NCBI RefSeq assembly: GCF_004340685.1
Contig: NZ_SLUN01000009.1
Coordinates: forward strand, 1-46,920
Direction of reading: 5' to 3'
Length of the DNA stretch: 46,920 nt
Origin: Hydrogenispora ethanolica
Lineage (GTDB): Bacteria > Bacillota > UBA4882 > UBA8346
Positions 35,836 to 44,697 of the stretch are shown in pieces. The notes under the pieces are model-generated. The model saw only the letters and a list, made by a program, of their open reading frames with translations, was not told the origin of the DNA and did no database searches. Made by a program: the position numbers and the translations under genes. Within the stretch, counting starts at the first letter, position 1; each line of letters starts with the position of its first letter.

Positions 35836-36648
35836 ATGGAGAAGTTTTTTAAGTATCGTAAAAAATCAGGTTATTCGGAGGTGGTCGGTGACGCCTCGAA
35901 ACTGGAGTTAATCCGTTTTGGCCTGATTCAGTTGGAGTCCGGCGAAGCGATCGATTTAACCTCCGGCGAGTACGAGCTGGGTCTGGTGCTGCTCTCCGGC
36001 CAGTGCGACATCGCCTGTGAGGGAGAGAAATTCACCGATCTCATCCGCAAAGATGTTTTCAGCGCCAAACCAGTCGCGGTCTACATTCCCCGGGACGCAA
36101 AGTACGAGGTGAAAAACGCCGGCCCGGGCCCGCTGGAGATCGCCGTCTGCAAGGTCAAAGCCGGCCAGAAGTTGAAACCATTCCTCATCCGGCCGGAAGA
36201 GACCATCACCAATCACCGGGGCCGGCTCAACTGGAATCGCGACGTGGTGGACATCTTTACGCACAACGTGGCCGGACGGGTGGACCGGATCCTGGTGGGG
36301 GAGACTTTCGCCTGCCCCGGGCAGTGGTCCAGTTATCCCTCGCATAAACACGACCGGGATAATCCGCCCCAGGAAGTCTGGATGGAGGAAGTCTATCATT
36401 TCAAGGTGGATCCGCCTCAGGGCTTCGGCATTCAGGTGCTTTACACCGACGATCTGTCGCTGGATGAAAGCTATACCGTGCGGAACGGCGACACGATCGC
36501 CATTGCCCGGGGTTATCATCCGGTGGCGGCGGCTCCCGGATATCAGGTTTATTATTTATGGGTGATGGCGGGCCGAAGCGGCCGCACCCTGACCCCCAAT
36601 GACGACCCGAATCACGCTTGGCTCAAGGCTGTCGAACGGATGCTGTGA
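35836..36648 (+). CDS. iolB: 5-deoxy-glucuronate isomerase
   Basis: This 270-residue cupin enzyme of inositol breakdown converts 5-deoxy-glucuronate to 2-deoxy-5-keto-gluconate. Family landmarks are PSHKHDRDNPPQEVWMEEVY (metal-binding His and Glu), FGIQVLYTDD, and GYHPVAAAPGYQVYYLWVMAG. The ATG at 35836 has CGGAGG 6 nt upstream; a longer frame from 35755 has no site. No other inositol gene lies in the window, so this is either an isolated copy or the rest is elsewhere. Confidence 0.93.
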   Translation: MEKFFKYRKKSGYSEVVGDASKLELIRFGLIQLESGEAIDLTSGEYELGLVLLSGQCDIACEGEKFTDLIRKDVFSAKPVAVYIPRDAKYEVKNAGPGPLEIAVCKVKAGQKLKPFLIRPEETITNHRGRLNWNRDVVDIFTHNVAGRVDRILVGETFACPGQWSSYPSHKHDRDNPPQEVWMEEVYHFKVDPPQGFGIQVLYTDDLSLDESYTVRNGDTIAIARGYHPVAAAPGYQVYYLWVMAGRSGRTLTPNDDPNHAWLKAVERML

Positions 36649-36675
36649 AAACCGGCATCGCCACGATATTCATCC

Positions 36676-36704
36676 ACAGCGGCTTGACGCCGCTGTTTGT
36701 TATT
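36676..36704 (+). terminator. Intrinsic terminator after iolB
   Basis: ACAGCGGC/GCCGCTGT is a perfect 8-bp stem with loop TTGAC, followed by TTGTTATT. Confidence 0.8.
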
Positions 36705-36756
36705 CAAGGGCCGTCGGTTAATAAAAATACATTTTTCCATCATAAATAATTATTTT

Positions 36757-36918
36757 CATGGCTTCCGTTCCCAATGGACCAATGGCGCTTTCAAACCTGG
36801 CGGGATCGTACTGGCTGAAATCGGCCAGAAAAAATTGTATACAGGATTCATTGTCTTCCAAAAGAGGAATATCGGCCCCTTGGTTGAATATTATGAGAAA
36901 TTTAAAGATGGCTGGTGA
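36757..36918 (+). pseudogene. Protein-like fragment before the citrate synthase-like gene
   Basis: The frame reads TNGAFKPGGIVLAEIGQKKL and YTGFIVFQKRNIGPLVEYYE, then a stop at 36916, six bases before the next ATG. It looks protein-like but has no ATG in frame; the only start (TTG at 36697) falls inside a terminator. It may be the 3' remnant of a lost gene. I recognise no family. Confidence 0.25.
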
Positions 36919-36923
36919 TAGGA

Positions 36924-38309
36924 ATGTTAGAATTCAGCAAACGCAGCAATACCCTGGAACAGACCGAATACTTATACAGCCTCCAGGATGTCCCGGAGCC
37001 GCATCTGTACCGTCATTTATTCAACTATGAGGAAGTTCCCAAGATCGCTTTCAACCACCGGCATGTGCCGATGCGCCCGCCGGAAGAGATCTTCATTACC
37101 GACTCCACCTTCCGCGATGGCCAGCAGGCCCGCGAACCTTATACAGTCCAGCAGATCGTCGATTTATTCAAGTTCTTGCACCGTTTGGGGGGACCCAAGG
37201 GGATCATCCGCCAGACCGAGTTCTTTCTGTATAGCAAGAAAGATAAAGAAGCGGTCACCAAGTGCATGGAGCTTGGATACCGTTTCCCGGAGATCACCAG
37301 TTGGATCCGGGCGGTGAAGGAAGATTTTTACCTGGTCAAGGAGATGGGGATCAAAGAGACCGGCATCCTGGCCAGCTGTTCCGATTACCATATCTTCAAG
37401 AAATTGAAGATGACCCGGAAACAGGCGATGGAGCAGTTTTTATCCATCGTCAAAAGCGCCTTGGAGATCGGGGTCGTTCCCCGGCTGCATCTGGAAGATC
37501 TCACCCGGGCCGATTTTTACGGTTTCGTGGTGCCATTCGTCCTGGAACTGATGAAGTTGCAAGAAGAAGCCAAGATCCCCATCAAAGTCCGGGCCTGCGA
37601 CACCTTGGGCTTTGGCGTCAATTATCCCGGCGTAGCCTTGCCGCGCAGCGTTCCCGGGATCATTTACGGGCTCTGGCATCATGCCCAACTCCCCAGCGAA
37701 CAGATGGAATGGCATGGACACAATGACTTTTACAAAGCGGTATCCAACGCCGGAACGGCTTGGCTTTACGGCTGCTCCGGAGTGAATACGACCCTGCTCG
37801 GGATCGGTGAACGGACCGGCAATTGCCCGCTGGAGGCGATGGTTTTTGAGTATGCCTCGCTCCGCGGCACTTTGGACGGGATGGAGCCGACGGTGATTAC
37901 CGAGATTGCCGAATACTACACCAAAGAAATCGGCTACACCGTGCCTCCGATGACGCCGCTGGTCGGACGGGAATTCAATTTCACCCGCTCGGGGATCCAT
38001 GCCGACGGACTTTTAAAAGATGAGGAGATCTATAACATCTTTAATACCGAGAAGCTCCTCAACCGCAAAGTGGTGGTAGCGGTCAACGAACACTCGGGAG
38101 CCGCCGGGATCGCCCACTGGGTCAACAGTTACTTCAATCTCAAGGAAGAGCGCAAGTTGGAAAAACGTGACGCGCGCCTGTTGAAGATCAAGGAATGGGT
38201 CGACCATCTTTACGAGGGCGGCCGGAATACGGTCATCGGCGACCATGAGTTGTTGGAATATATCCAGGCCGAGATTCCTGAGTTGTGGCATGAATTGACC
38301 CGGCGTTGA
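36924..38309 (+). CDS. Re-citrate synthase-like enzyme, LeuA/homocitrate synthase superfamily
   Basis: The 461-residue DRE-TIM metallolyase-family protein has TFRDGQQ at 62-68, TSWIRAVKEDFYLVKEMGIK, the metal motif HGHND beginning at His264, and GVNTTLLGIGERTGNCPLEA. The N-terminal VPEPHLYRHLFNYEEVPKIA closely recalls the Re-citrate synthases of clostridia, which condense acetyl-CoA and oxaloacetate in anaerobes that lack the usual Si enzyme. The glutamate route would need it. Isopropylmalate or homocitrate synthase activity cannot be excluded. The ATG at 36924 is preferred over a GTG at 36915; the ribosome site is weak. Confidence 0.85.
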   Translation: MLEFSKRSNTLEQTEYLYSLQDVPEPHLYRHLFNYEEVPKIAFNHRHVPMRPPEEIFITDSTFRDGQQAREPYTVQQIVDLFKFLHRLGGPKGIIRQTEFFLYSKKDKEAVTKCMELGYRFPEITSWIRAVKEDFYLVKEMGIKETGILASCSDYHIFKKLKMTRKQAMEQFLSIVKSALEIGVVPRLHLEDLTRADFYGFVVPFVLELMKLQEEAKIPIKVRACDTLGFGVNYPGVALPRSVPGIIYGLWHHAQLPSEQMEWHGHNDFYKAVSNAGTAWLYGCSGVNTTLLGIGERTGNCPLEAMVFEYASLRGTLDGMEPTVITEIAEYYTKEIGYTVPPMTPLVGREFNFTRSGIHADGLLKDEEIYNIFNTEKLLNRKVVVAVNEHSGAAGIAHWVNSYFNLKEERKLEKRDARLLKIKEWVDHLYEGGRNTVIGDHELLEYIQAEIPELWHELTRR

Positions 38310-38344
38310 TCCGAACGGGGGTCGTCGCCACGAAATCATGATGG

Positions 38345-38545
38345 CATATAGGTTGAAATAAATATTTGAGTAAGCTTTTCCATCTGTGAAGCATGGCTGG
38401 AAAAGGGCAAATCGCGGTATTTATTTCAACCTATGAATCAAGGAAATATGTTGCAATGATTTTGAAAGTACAAAAACTTGTTGCAACATATATAGGATGT
38501 GCCGATAGAAAGGTCAGAAAACCGTCCCGAGGGGCGGTTTTTTTG
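38345..38545 (+). ncRNA. Candidate structured RNA: nested hairpins ending in a terminator
   Basis: Three folds follow one another. (a) ATAGGTTGAAATAAATA (38348) pairs with 38418-38434 over 17 bp; inside, TTTG/CAAA and CTTTTCCA (38375)/TGGAAAAG (38398) continue the stem across bulges. (b) ATATGTTGCAA (38446) pairs with TTGCAACATAT (38481) over 11 bp. (c) The terminator lies at 38518-38544. No credible coding frame crosses it; a minor frame is itself made of the hairpin arms. It may be a small RNA, a 3' UTR structure, or a MITE-like element. I recognise no riboswitch class. Confidence 0.5.
38518..38544 (+). terminator. Strong intrinsic terminator
   Basis: AAAACCGTCCC/GGGGCGGTTTT has 11 pairs including one G-T, a very short loop, and seven T after the stem. 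It ends the structured region 110 bp before the RlpA-like gene. Confidence 0.9.
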
Positions 38546-38653
38546 ATCGGTGTTTTACGGGGGTTCACGAAAATCGCCGGAGGTCAAGGTTCCGAATAAG
38601 CTGGCCGCCAAGGCGGATGTATGGCATCCCAGAAAGATGGATAACCTAATTCC

Positions 38654-39376
38654 ATGAAATGGGTAAAGATGCTTTTCATTCTCGGCGCGTTGCTATGCCG
38701 GCCGGTCCCCGCGCTGGCGGCGGAACCGGTCGTTTTCTACGTCTCGGGCGGAACGGGCTATGTGGTGATCCAGAACGAACCCGTAATCGAGCTGGACCAC
38801 GCTTATCAAGGGATGAGCGTGGCGCAGCGGGTGCGGCTGATCGCGATCCGGCTAAGAAATATCTATGAACAAGGCGATTTTGACCCTGCCGCGTTGGAGC
38901 TCTACCGCTCCCGAAAGGCGATCGGAATAAGCTATCGCGGCCAATTGCTGGCGCTGGCGGATCCCTACACCGCCTACCGGAAGCGCGTCTCCCAGGAACG
39001 GTTGGCGAGATTATGGATGACCCGTTTGACCGCGGTGGCGGACCGGATGCTCCGCCCGTATGTGACAGTGGAGAGCGCTGTCGGCTTGGCCTCTTGGTAC
39101 GGCCGGAAATTCCGGGGCCGCCGCACCGCCTGCGGCGAATACTTTGACGAAAACCGTTATACTGCCGCTCATCGCTCGTTGCCTTTCGGAACCCGGATCC
39201 GGGTGACCAATCTGATGAATAACCGCTCCGTGGTGGTGGTGATCAATGACCGGGGGCCGTGGATCAAGAGCAGGCTGCTGGACTTATCCTGGTCCGCCGC
39301 AGCCTCCATCGGGATCCGGGGGGTCGTTCGGGTGAAAATGGAAGTGCTGGCGCTGCAGACGGCTACCCAATCGTAG
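38654..39376 (+). CDS. RlpA-like double-psi beta-barrel protein, secreted
   Basis: The 240-residue protein has a signal peptide (MKWVKMLFILGALLCRPVPA, cut near LAA). The C-terminal domain at about 140-238 is RlpA-like: GLASWYGRKFRGRRTACGEY, AAHRSLPFGTRIRVTNL, VVINDRGP, LDLSWSAAASIGI. RlpA proteins bind or cut denuded peptidoglycan strands in the envelope; the catalytic Asp-type residue is present in NDRGP. The middle part (about 25-135) is not one I recognise. A secreted DUF1002 gene follows. Confidence 0.88.
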   Translation: MKWVKMLFILGALLCRPVPALAAEPVVFYVSGGTGYVVIQNEPVIELDHAYQGMSVAQRVRLIAIRLRNIYEQGDFDPAALELYRSRKAIGISYRGQLLALADPYTAYRKRVSQERLARLWMTRLTAVADRMLRPYVTVESAVGLASWYGRKFRGRRTACGEYFDENRYTAAHRSLPFGTRIRVTNLMNNRSVVVVINDRGPWIKSRLLDLSWSAAASIGIRGVVRVKMEVLALQTATQS

Positions 39377-39466
39377 GCAATCGATTCTATAGGAGCCGCC
39401 GCGGCCCGAAGCAGGAGGTAAGCATGAGAGCTGGGGCGGCGGCGGATTGAAGGATGGCGAATCAGT

Positions 39467-40354
39467 ATGAAAAAATTATTCTGCCTATTCTGGCTCGGGC
39501 TCAGCCTGGTCTGGCTTCTCCCGGTCTTCGGAGCGCAGGGGGAGCTGCGAATCATCTCCTACGGGCGTGATTTGACCCCGGCCGAGCGGACGGAGATTAT
39601 TAAGGATTTTCCACTCCCGGCCGGAGTTTCATTGGAAGAGATCAAGTCCATTACCGTGACCAATGAAGAAGAATGGAATTTATTGCGCGGTTTGGTTCCC
39701 GATGAGCAGATCGGGGTCAAAGCGGTATCATCGGCTTACATTGAAAAGCTGGCCGCCGGCGTGGGCATCAAAGTCGACACCAAAAACATCACCTTAATCA
39801 CGCCGCACATCTACGCCAATGCGTTGAGCACAGCGGGGGTAACCGATGCCCGGATCTTCGCCACCGCGCCCCAGCCGGTCTCCGGAACCGCCGCACTGGT
39901 CGGGATCTTTAAATCCTTCGAATCATTGACAGGCAAACCCATCAGTTCTTCCGTGCAACGAACCGCCGCCCAGGAGCTGATCGCCACCGGCAATCTCGGC
40001 GAAAAGGTAGGCAAGGAAAAAGCGGCAGTGCTGGTGGGAAGGGCCAAGGAACGGGTCATTGGCGAGCAGAATGCCACCAAGGAGAATGTCACCAAGATCA
40101 TCGAGGAGTCTGCCAAGGAGCAGGACCTCAGGCTGAGCAAATCGGACAAAGAGCAGTTGGCGGAGCTGATGCTCAAGATAAAGCAGCTCAACCTGAATCT
40201 GAACGCGATTCAAAAACAGCTCCGAAACTATTCCGCGCCGCCGCCAGAACCTGCCCAACCGGAGGAACCATCATTTTTCGACCGGTTGCTGGAATTTTTT
40301 AAAGCGATCTTCAGTAAGTTTTTTTCCTTCGTCGGCAAAATCATGGGCCGCTGA
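39467..40354 (+). CDS. DUF1002 family secreted protein
   Basis: The 295-residue protein has a signal peptide (1-24, ending VFGAQG). The DUF1002 region (about 30-200) is recognisable by VSSAYIEKLA, ITLITPHIYANALSTAGVTD, and APQPVSGTAALVGIFKSFE. A coiled-coil-like segment (LAELMLKIKQLNLNLNAIQK) and a hydrophobic C-terminus (FFDRLLEFFKAIFSKFFSF) may hold it to a membrane. Function is unknown; the family is found in Firmicutes. Confidence 0.88.
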   Translation: MKKLFCLFWLGLSLVWLLPVFGAQGELRIISYGRDLTPAERTEIIKDFPLPAGVSLEEIKSITVTNEEEWNLLRGLVPDEQIGVKAVSSAYIEKLAAGVGIKVDTKNITLITPHIYANALSTAGVTDARIFATAPQPVSGTAALVGIFKSFESLTGKPISSSVQRTAAQELIATGNLGEKVGKEKAAVLVGRAKERVIGEQNATKENVTKIIEESAKEQDLRLSKSDKEQLAELMLKIKQLNLNLNAIQKQLRNYSAPPPEPAQPEEPSFFDRLLEFFKAIFSKFFSFVGKIMGR

Positions 40355-40394
40355 TTTTTTCTTGCTTCCGCTCGGTCAGGCCAATGATGTTCAA

Positions 40395-40423
40395 TTGACA
40401 ATTCAAAAGGCGGTGGATATAAT
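40395..40423 (+). promoter_or_regulatory. Consensus sigma-A promoter of the cysE-cysS unit
   Basis: TTGACA (40395) and TATAAT (40418) are exactly 17 bp apart, a full consensus match. It points into the T-box leader, which should begin near 40430. Confidence 0.92.
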
Positions 40424-40429
40424 ATAGGA

Positions 40430-40661
40430 TAACACAAAGTGACGATGGGGAACGATCTCATTGGAAAGTCGCAGAGAGGGTAGGGGGGTGCAACTACCTG
40501 GCGGACCGTGAAGATCCTGCGCCCCGGAGCGGTCCGATGAACTTAAAAAAAGTAGTCGGGCACGGGTCAGCCCGTTATAGCGTTGGAGCGGGGTGGATAA
40601 CACCCAATCAGAGTGGAACCGCGAAGCAGGCCTTCGTCTCTGTCGGAGACGAAGGTTTTTT
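40430..40661 (+). promoter_or_regulatory. T-box riboswitch, cysteine-specific
   Basis: The leader has the T-box sequence GTGGAACCGCG at 40614-40624, followed by a terminator (CCTTCGTCTC at 40631, loop, GAGACGAAGG, T6). In Stem I, GGGG/CCCC and GATCT/AGATC bracket an internal loop whose right side is CTGCG; its TGC at 40518-40520 is the specifier and is a cysteine codon. A GGTAG/CTACC stem carries the apical GGTG loop. Uncharged tRNA-Cys should stabilise the antiterminator and permit transcription of cysE and cysS. Confidence 0.93.
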
Positions 40662-40767
40662 GATCGCCGGAATCAGTGAAAGCGGCGGAGGGCGAACCTC
40701 GATGGTCTTTTCACCCGGCCGCCTTCTTGGGGCAGGGCCGATCTTTTTGGAAATCAGGAGGTGGCGC

Positions 40768-41442
40768 ATGTTTAATCATCTGCGTGAAGATATTCAGACT
40801 GTATTCGACCGCGATCCGGCGGCCCGTTCCTGGGTGGAGGTGCTATTATGCTACCCGGGAGTCCATGCGTTGTTCTGGCATCGCGTCTCCCATTGGCTTT
40901 ATGAGCGGCACTGGTTTTTATTGGCGCGCTTCATCTCCCAATGGAGCCGGCTGTGGACCGGGATCGAGATCCACCCCGGGGCGAAAATCGGCCGGCGTCT
41001 CTTCATCGACCACGGGATGGGAGTGGTGATCGGGGAAACGGCGGAGATCGGCGATGATGTCACGATCTTTCAAGGAGTCACCTTGGGCGGGACCGGCAAG
41101 GAGAAGGGAAAACGCCATCCGACCATCGGTAATGGCGTGATGATCTCCACCGGTGCCAAGATTCTGGGTTCGATCAAGATTGGGGATCACGTGAAAGTCG
41201 GCGCCGGAGCCGTAGTATTGCGCGAAGTTCCTCCGAATACCACGGTGGTCGGAGTTCCCGGCCGCGTGGTGGTTCAGAACGGCGTCCGGGTGAACGGCCC
41301 GGATCTGGCCCATAACAATCTGCCGGATCCGGTGGCCCAGATGCTTCAGTGTTTGCAGCATAAGATCAATGAATTGGAAACGCGGATCGAGGAACTGGAG
41401 GCGGAGAAAAAGATCAACTTGCGGTCGGGGAATGGCTGTTAG
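40768..41442 (+). CDS. cysE: Serine O-acetyltransferase
   Basis: The 224-residue enzyme makes O-acetylserine from serine and acetyl-CoA, the first step to cysteine. The left-handed helix domain is plain: [58 protein letters not shown]. The N-terminal helical domain is short, as in Gram-positive EpsC-like enzymes. The C-terminus adds a coiled coil ([16 protein letters not shown]). The ATG at 40768 has AGGAGGTG; the frame continuing upstream runs through the T-box and is not translated. It lies 135 bp before cysS under the same leader. Confidence 0.95.
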   Translation: MFNHLREDIQTVFDRDPAARSWVEVLLCYPGVHALFWHRVSHWLYERHWFLLARFISQWSRLWTGIEIHPGAKIGRRLFIDHGMGVVIGETAEIGDDVTIFQGVTLGGTGKEKGKRHPTIGNGVMISTGAKILGSIKIGDHVKVGAGAVVLREVPPNTTVVGVPGRVVVQNGVRVNGPDLAHNNLPDPVAQMLQCLQHKINELETRIEELEAEKKINLRSGNGC

Positions 41443-41577
41443 GACCGGACTCACTCCGCCGCCCATGCGCTGGAGTGTAGCGGAAGTGGAGAATATCGGA
41501 GCAAGGGATTGAATGGACTTATTTTCATTATCATACCGGCAATTATTTCACGAATCTAGCGAATGATGGAGGCAACA

Positions 41578-43017
41578 ATGGCAATTCGCGTTTTTAACAC
41601 GTTGTCCAAGACGAAAGAAGATTTTGTGCCGCGCGAAGCCGGCAAGGCGTCGATCTATGCCTGCGGCGTCACCCCGTACGATTTTGCGCATATCGGCAAT
41701 TCCCGGCCTTGGGTCTTCTGGGATTGCGTGCGCCGTTTCTTAAAGTACCAGGGCTATCAGGTGACTTTCATTCAAAACTTCACCGATGTCGACGACAAGA
41801 TTATCAACCGTTCCAAACAGCTGGGCAAGGATCCTTTGCAGCTGGCAGGGGAGTATGCCCAGATCTGTCTGGAAGACATGGCAAAGCTGGGGGTATTGCC
41901 GGCCGAGAGGTATCCGAAGGTTTCGGAGCACATCCCGGAGATCATTGCGATGGTCCAGACTTTGGTCGACAAAGGTTTTGCCTATGAATTGAACGGCGAC
42001 GTCTATTTTCAGGTCGCCAAGTTCAGCGAGTACGGCAAGCTGTCCGGGAGGGATCTGGAGGAGATGCGGGCCGGAGCCAGGGTCGAGGTGAACGAGGCCA
42101 AGCGGGACCCGATGGACTTTGCGCTCTGGAAGGCCGCCAAACCGGGGGAGATCGCCTGGGATTCGCCCTGGGGTCCGGGCCGTCCCGGATGGCACATCGA
42201 GTGCTCGGCGATGTCCCTGAAGTACCTGGGAGCCGGTTTTGATCTGCACGGCGGCGGCGAGGATCTGGTCTTCCCCCACCATGAAAACGAAATCGCTCAA
42301 TCCGAGGCTTATCTCGGACAGCAATTCGTCCATTATTGGCTGCACAATGCCTTTGTGACCGTGGGCGGCAACCGGATGGGCAAGTCGGTGGGGAACTTCT
42401 CCACGATCCGCGATGTTATGAGCAAGTTCTCACCCAAAGTGGTCCGTTTTTGGCTGGTCGGCACCCATTACCGGAATCCGATCAGCTTCGGCGAGGAAGA
42501 ATTGGCGACCGCGGCCAAGGGATTGGAGCGGTTGGAGACCGCCCGTTTCAATTGGGAGCATCTGCTGAAGCAAGCGGGAACTCCCGGGGAGGCCGGAGCG
42601 GCCGCTCCGGCAGTGCGGCAGCAGATCGCCGAAACCCGGGCCGATTTCATTGCCGGGATGGAGGATGACTTCAATACGCCGCAGGCCCTGGCGAGCCTTT
42701 ACGATCTGGTGCGGGAAGTCAACCGTTGGACGCAGAGTCAGGATTTCCAATTGACGGCGGAGGCTCAGCAACTGCTCCAGGAGGCTTTGGATACCCTGCT
42801 GGAACTCGGCGGCGAAGTGCTCGGCCTGTTCCAGGCCGAGGGCGGTGCCAAGGCGGCGACCGTGGACGCGGCGGAGGTGGAGGCCCTCATCGCCCAGCGT
42901 ACCCAGGCTAAAGGAGCCAAGAATTGGGCGCTGGCGGATCAGATCCGGGATGAGTTGAAGCAAAAAGGAGTGCTCATCGAAGATACTCCGCAGGGTGTGC
43001 GCTGGCGGTTCGAATAA
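41578..43017 (+). CDS. cysS: Cysteinyl-tRNA synthetase
   Basis: In this 479-residue class I synthetase, the zinc ligand Cys29 stands in [24 protein letters not shown] is at 38-41, WHIECSAMS and [13 protein letters not shown] hold further zinc-site residues, and the KMSKS loop is the variant RMGKS (266-270). A C-terminal helical DALR-like domain follows. GGAGG lies 6 nt before the ATG at 41578; ATG at 41563 is less likely. Control by the upstream T-box matches its product exactly. Confidence 0.97.
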   Translation: MAIRVFNTLSKTKEDFVPREAGKASIYACGVTPYDFAHIGNSRPWVFWDCVRRFLKYQGYQVTFIQNFTDVDDKIINRSKQLGKDPLQLAGEYAQICLEDMAKLGVLPAERYPKVSEHIPEIIAMVQTLVDKGFAYELNGDVYFQVAKFSEYGKLSGRDLEEMRAGARVEVNEAKRDPMDFALWKAAKPGEIAWDSPWGPGRPGWHIECSAMSLKYLGAGFDLHGGGEDLVFPHHENEIAQSEAYLGQQFVHYWLHNAFVTVGGNRMGKSVGNFSTIRDVMSKFSPKVVRFWLVGTHYRNPISFGEEELATAAKGLERLETARFNWEHLLKQAGTPGEAGAAAPAVRQQIAETRADFIAGMEDDFNTPQALASLYDLVREVNRWTQSQDFQLTAEAQQLLQEALDTLLELGGEVLGLFQAEGGAKAATVDAAEVEALIAQRTQAKGAKNWALADQIRDELKQKGVLIEDTPQGVRWRFE

Positions 43018-43061
43018 AGCCTTTTTAATAACGAATCACCGACGGGGTGATGAGTGAAGAA

Positions 43062-43098
43062 AACGTCGCGGGAGACGATCGAATCCGCGGCGTTTTTT
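43062..43098 (+). terminator. Intrinsic terminator after cysS
   Basis: AACGTCGCGG (43062) pairs with CCGCGGCGTT (43085) with one G-T pair and a 13-nt loop, then TTTT. Confidence 0.75.
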
Positions 43099-43227
43099 CA
43101 TGGATCGGCATTTTTGGGAGTTCTTTCAAACGCAATCGCCCGGCAGCAGTTTCCGGTCCCCCGCCCGGCCCGTCGAGCCAGAGGATTGTAGCCGCTGCGG
43201 CGCTTTTTTCGGAATTGACCCGCCGGC

Positions 43228-43256
43228 TTGACGCTGAAACGGGAGAATGATATACT
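43228..43256 (+). promoter_or_regulatory. Sigma-A promoter before the QueG-like gene
   Basis: TTGACG (43228) and TATACT (43251) are 17 bp apart. The next gene starts 63 bp downstream with its own GAGGGGGG site. Confidence 0.75.
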
Positions 43257-43318
43257 TGAAACGATCGTGTAACTACCATACAACTTTACAATAGTTACTG
43301 CATGAGGGGGGAATACTG

Positions 43319-44236
43319 ATGAATCAGGACGAGGAACGGATCGTCGCGATGCTGGCGGAGGAGGGTTATCCGGGACGGATGGTCGCTATCGAGCACCTGG
43401 AGGAGCTGCGGCAGGAGATCGCGGCGCGGCGCGCGGCGGGGCTTTTGGACGAAACGCTCATTCAACGATATTTGAGCGACTGGCAATTCGACTATACAAA
43501 GCAGTTGCCGGAAGCCCGCTCGATTCTGGTGGTGGCGGCGGCGCAACCGCTGATGCAGTTGGAGTTTGAATGGCGGGGAAGTTTCCATCCCGTACTGGTT
43601 CCCCCCACCTATATTGCAGAGGACGATGGCCGCGTCGCCGCCACCGTGGCCCACGCGTTGCAAAGCAAAGGATATCATGGAGTGCAGGCCCGGCTGCCCC
43701 AGAAATTGCTGGCGGTCCGGTCCGGGCTCAGCCGCTACGGCCGGAATAACATCTCCTATATTGAAGGCATGGGCAGCTTTTATACGATCATGGCCTTCTT
43801 CACCGACCTGCCGTTGAGCGAAGATTCGTGGCAGGAAGCAAGCAAAATGCCGGAATGCGAGGCTTGCCGCGTTTGTTTGCGGAATTGCCCCACCGGTTGT
43901 ATTGATCCGGAACGGTTTCTGATTCATGCCGAGAGGTGCCTCACCTATTTGAATGAGAACAGCGGCGAATTTCCCGACTGGGTAAACGCCCATGATCACC
44001 ATGCGCTGGTAGGCTGCATGAAATGCCAGACCGTCTGTCCGCAAAACCGGGAGCGGCTACGCACCGTGGTGATGAAGGAGACCTTCCATGAAGCGGAGAC
44101 TGCCGCCATTCTGAGCGGCGTCGCTTTGGAGCAGTTGCCCGGGGTGACACAGCAGACCCTGAAACGCTTGGGCATGACTGATTATTGCCAGGACCGGATC
44201 TTGGCGCGTAATTTAGGAGTACTGCTCGCCTCATGA
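43319..44236 (+). CDS. QueG-like 4Fe-4S double-cluster reductase paralog
   Basis: The 305-residue protein resembles epoxyqueuosine reductase in its second half: GLSRYGRNNISYIEGMGSFY, two cluster motifs (CEACRVCLRNCPTGCI and CMKCQTVCPQN), and RCLTYLNENSGEFPDW. The first half does not match QueG well, and the GWIGKN motif is replaced by YGRNNI, so the substrate may differ. It is the second QueG-like gene in the window; the other, at 30373, is shorter and keeps GWIGKN. Confidence 0.78.
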   Translation: MNQDEERIVAMLAEEGYPGRMVAIEHLEELRQEIAARRAAGLLDETLIQRYLSDWQFDYTKQLPEARSILVVAAAQPLMQLEFEWRGSFHPVLVPPTYIAEDDGRVAATVAHALQSKGYHGVQARLPQKLLAVRSGLSRYGRNNISYIEGMGSFYTIMAFFTDLPLSEDSWQEASKMPECEACRVCLRNCPTGCIDPERFLIHAERCLTYLNENSGEFPDWVNAHDHHALVGCMKCQTVCPQNRERLRTVVMKETFHEAETAAILSGVALEQLPGVTQQTLKRLGMTDYCQDRILARNLGVLLAS

Positions 44237-44697
44237 TACCCAGTCCGGTAGTCTGAGGGAGAAATCCATCGCCCCGGCGCGTTCGGTGCAGCCCGTGAGT
44301 GAACATACCGAGATTGCATTTGGAATAACCCCAGTATGTCCTCGTGATACTTTTGTAACTTTTTTCAATCCATCTTTTATGACATATTTTGATTCATCAT
44401 GGCATAGTATCTTTTGTCAGGATTTGGATGCGTCGCTTCTGAGAGGCGCCTCGACAATAGGACAGGGGCCCTTGGCCTTCCAAAACAGGAGAAATCGGGA
44501 GTCGACGAGGATTCGGCACAGCACCGTTGCGGATCCTGATTCCTGGAATGGCTGTTTCACTACGGAGCCAATTGGGGAAGGAGAACATCGCCTGGACATC
44601 GTTTCCGAAGGCTCGATTCTGCCGGGGATTTGGTCAGCAGAGCAGGGAACCGCTCCGGTGGAAGACTCCCGCCGCATGTTTCGATGGGGAGAACGCA
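44237..44697. other. Gene-free stretch of 461 bp
   Basis: No credible coding frame with a ribosome site lies here. The LCP frame stays open upstream of its true start, but that part has no protein character. A GAGGCGCCTC palindrome is near 44441. TTGTAA at 44353 with TTATGA at 44377 is a poor promoter candidate. I see no repeat or RNA gene. Confidence 0.6.

Noticed and set aside
40537-40767. N-terminal extension of CysE
   Set aside because: The open frame covers the T-box antiterminator and terminator; the good ribosome site is before 40768.
43047-43250. 67-codon frame after cysS
   Set aside because: It runs through the cysS terminator and the next promoter and has no ribosome site.
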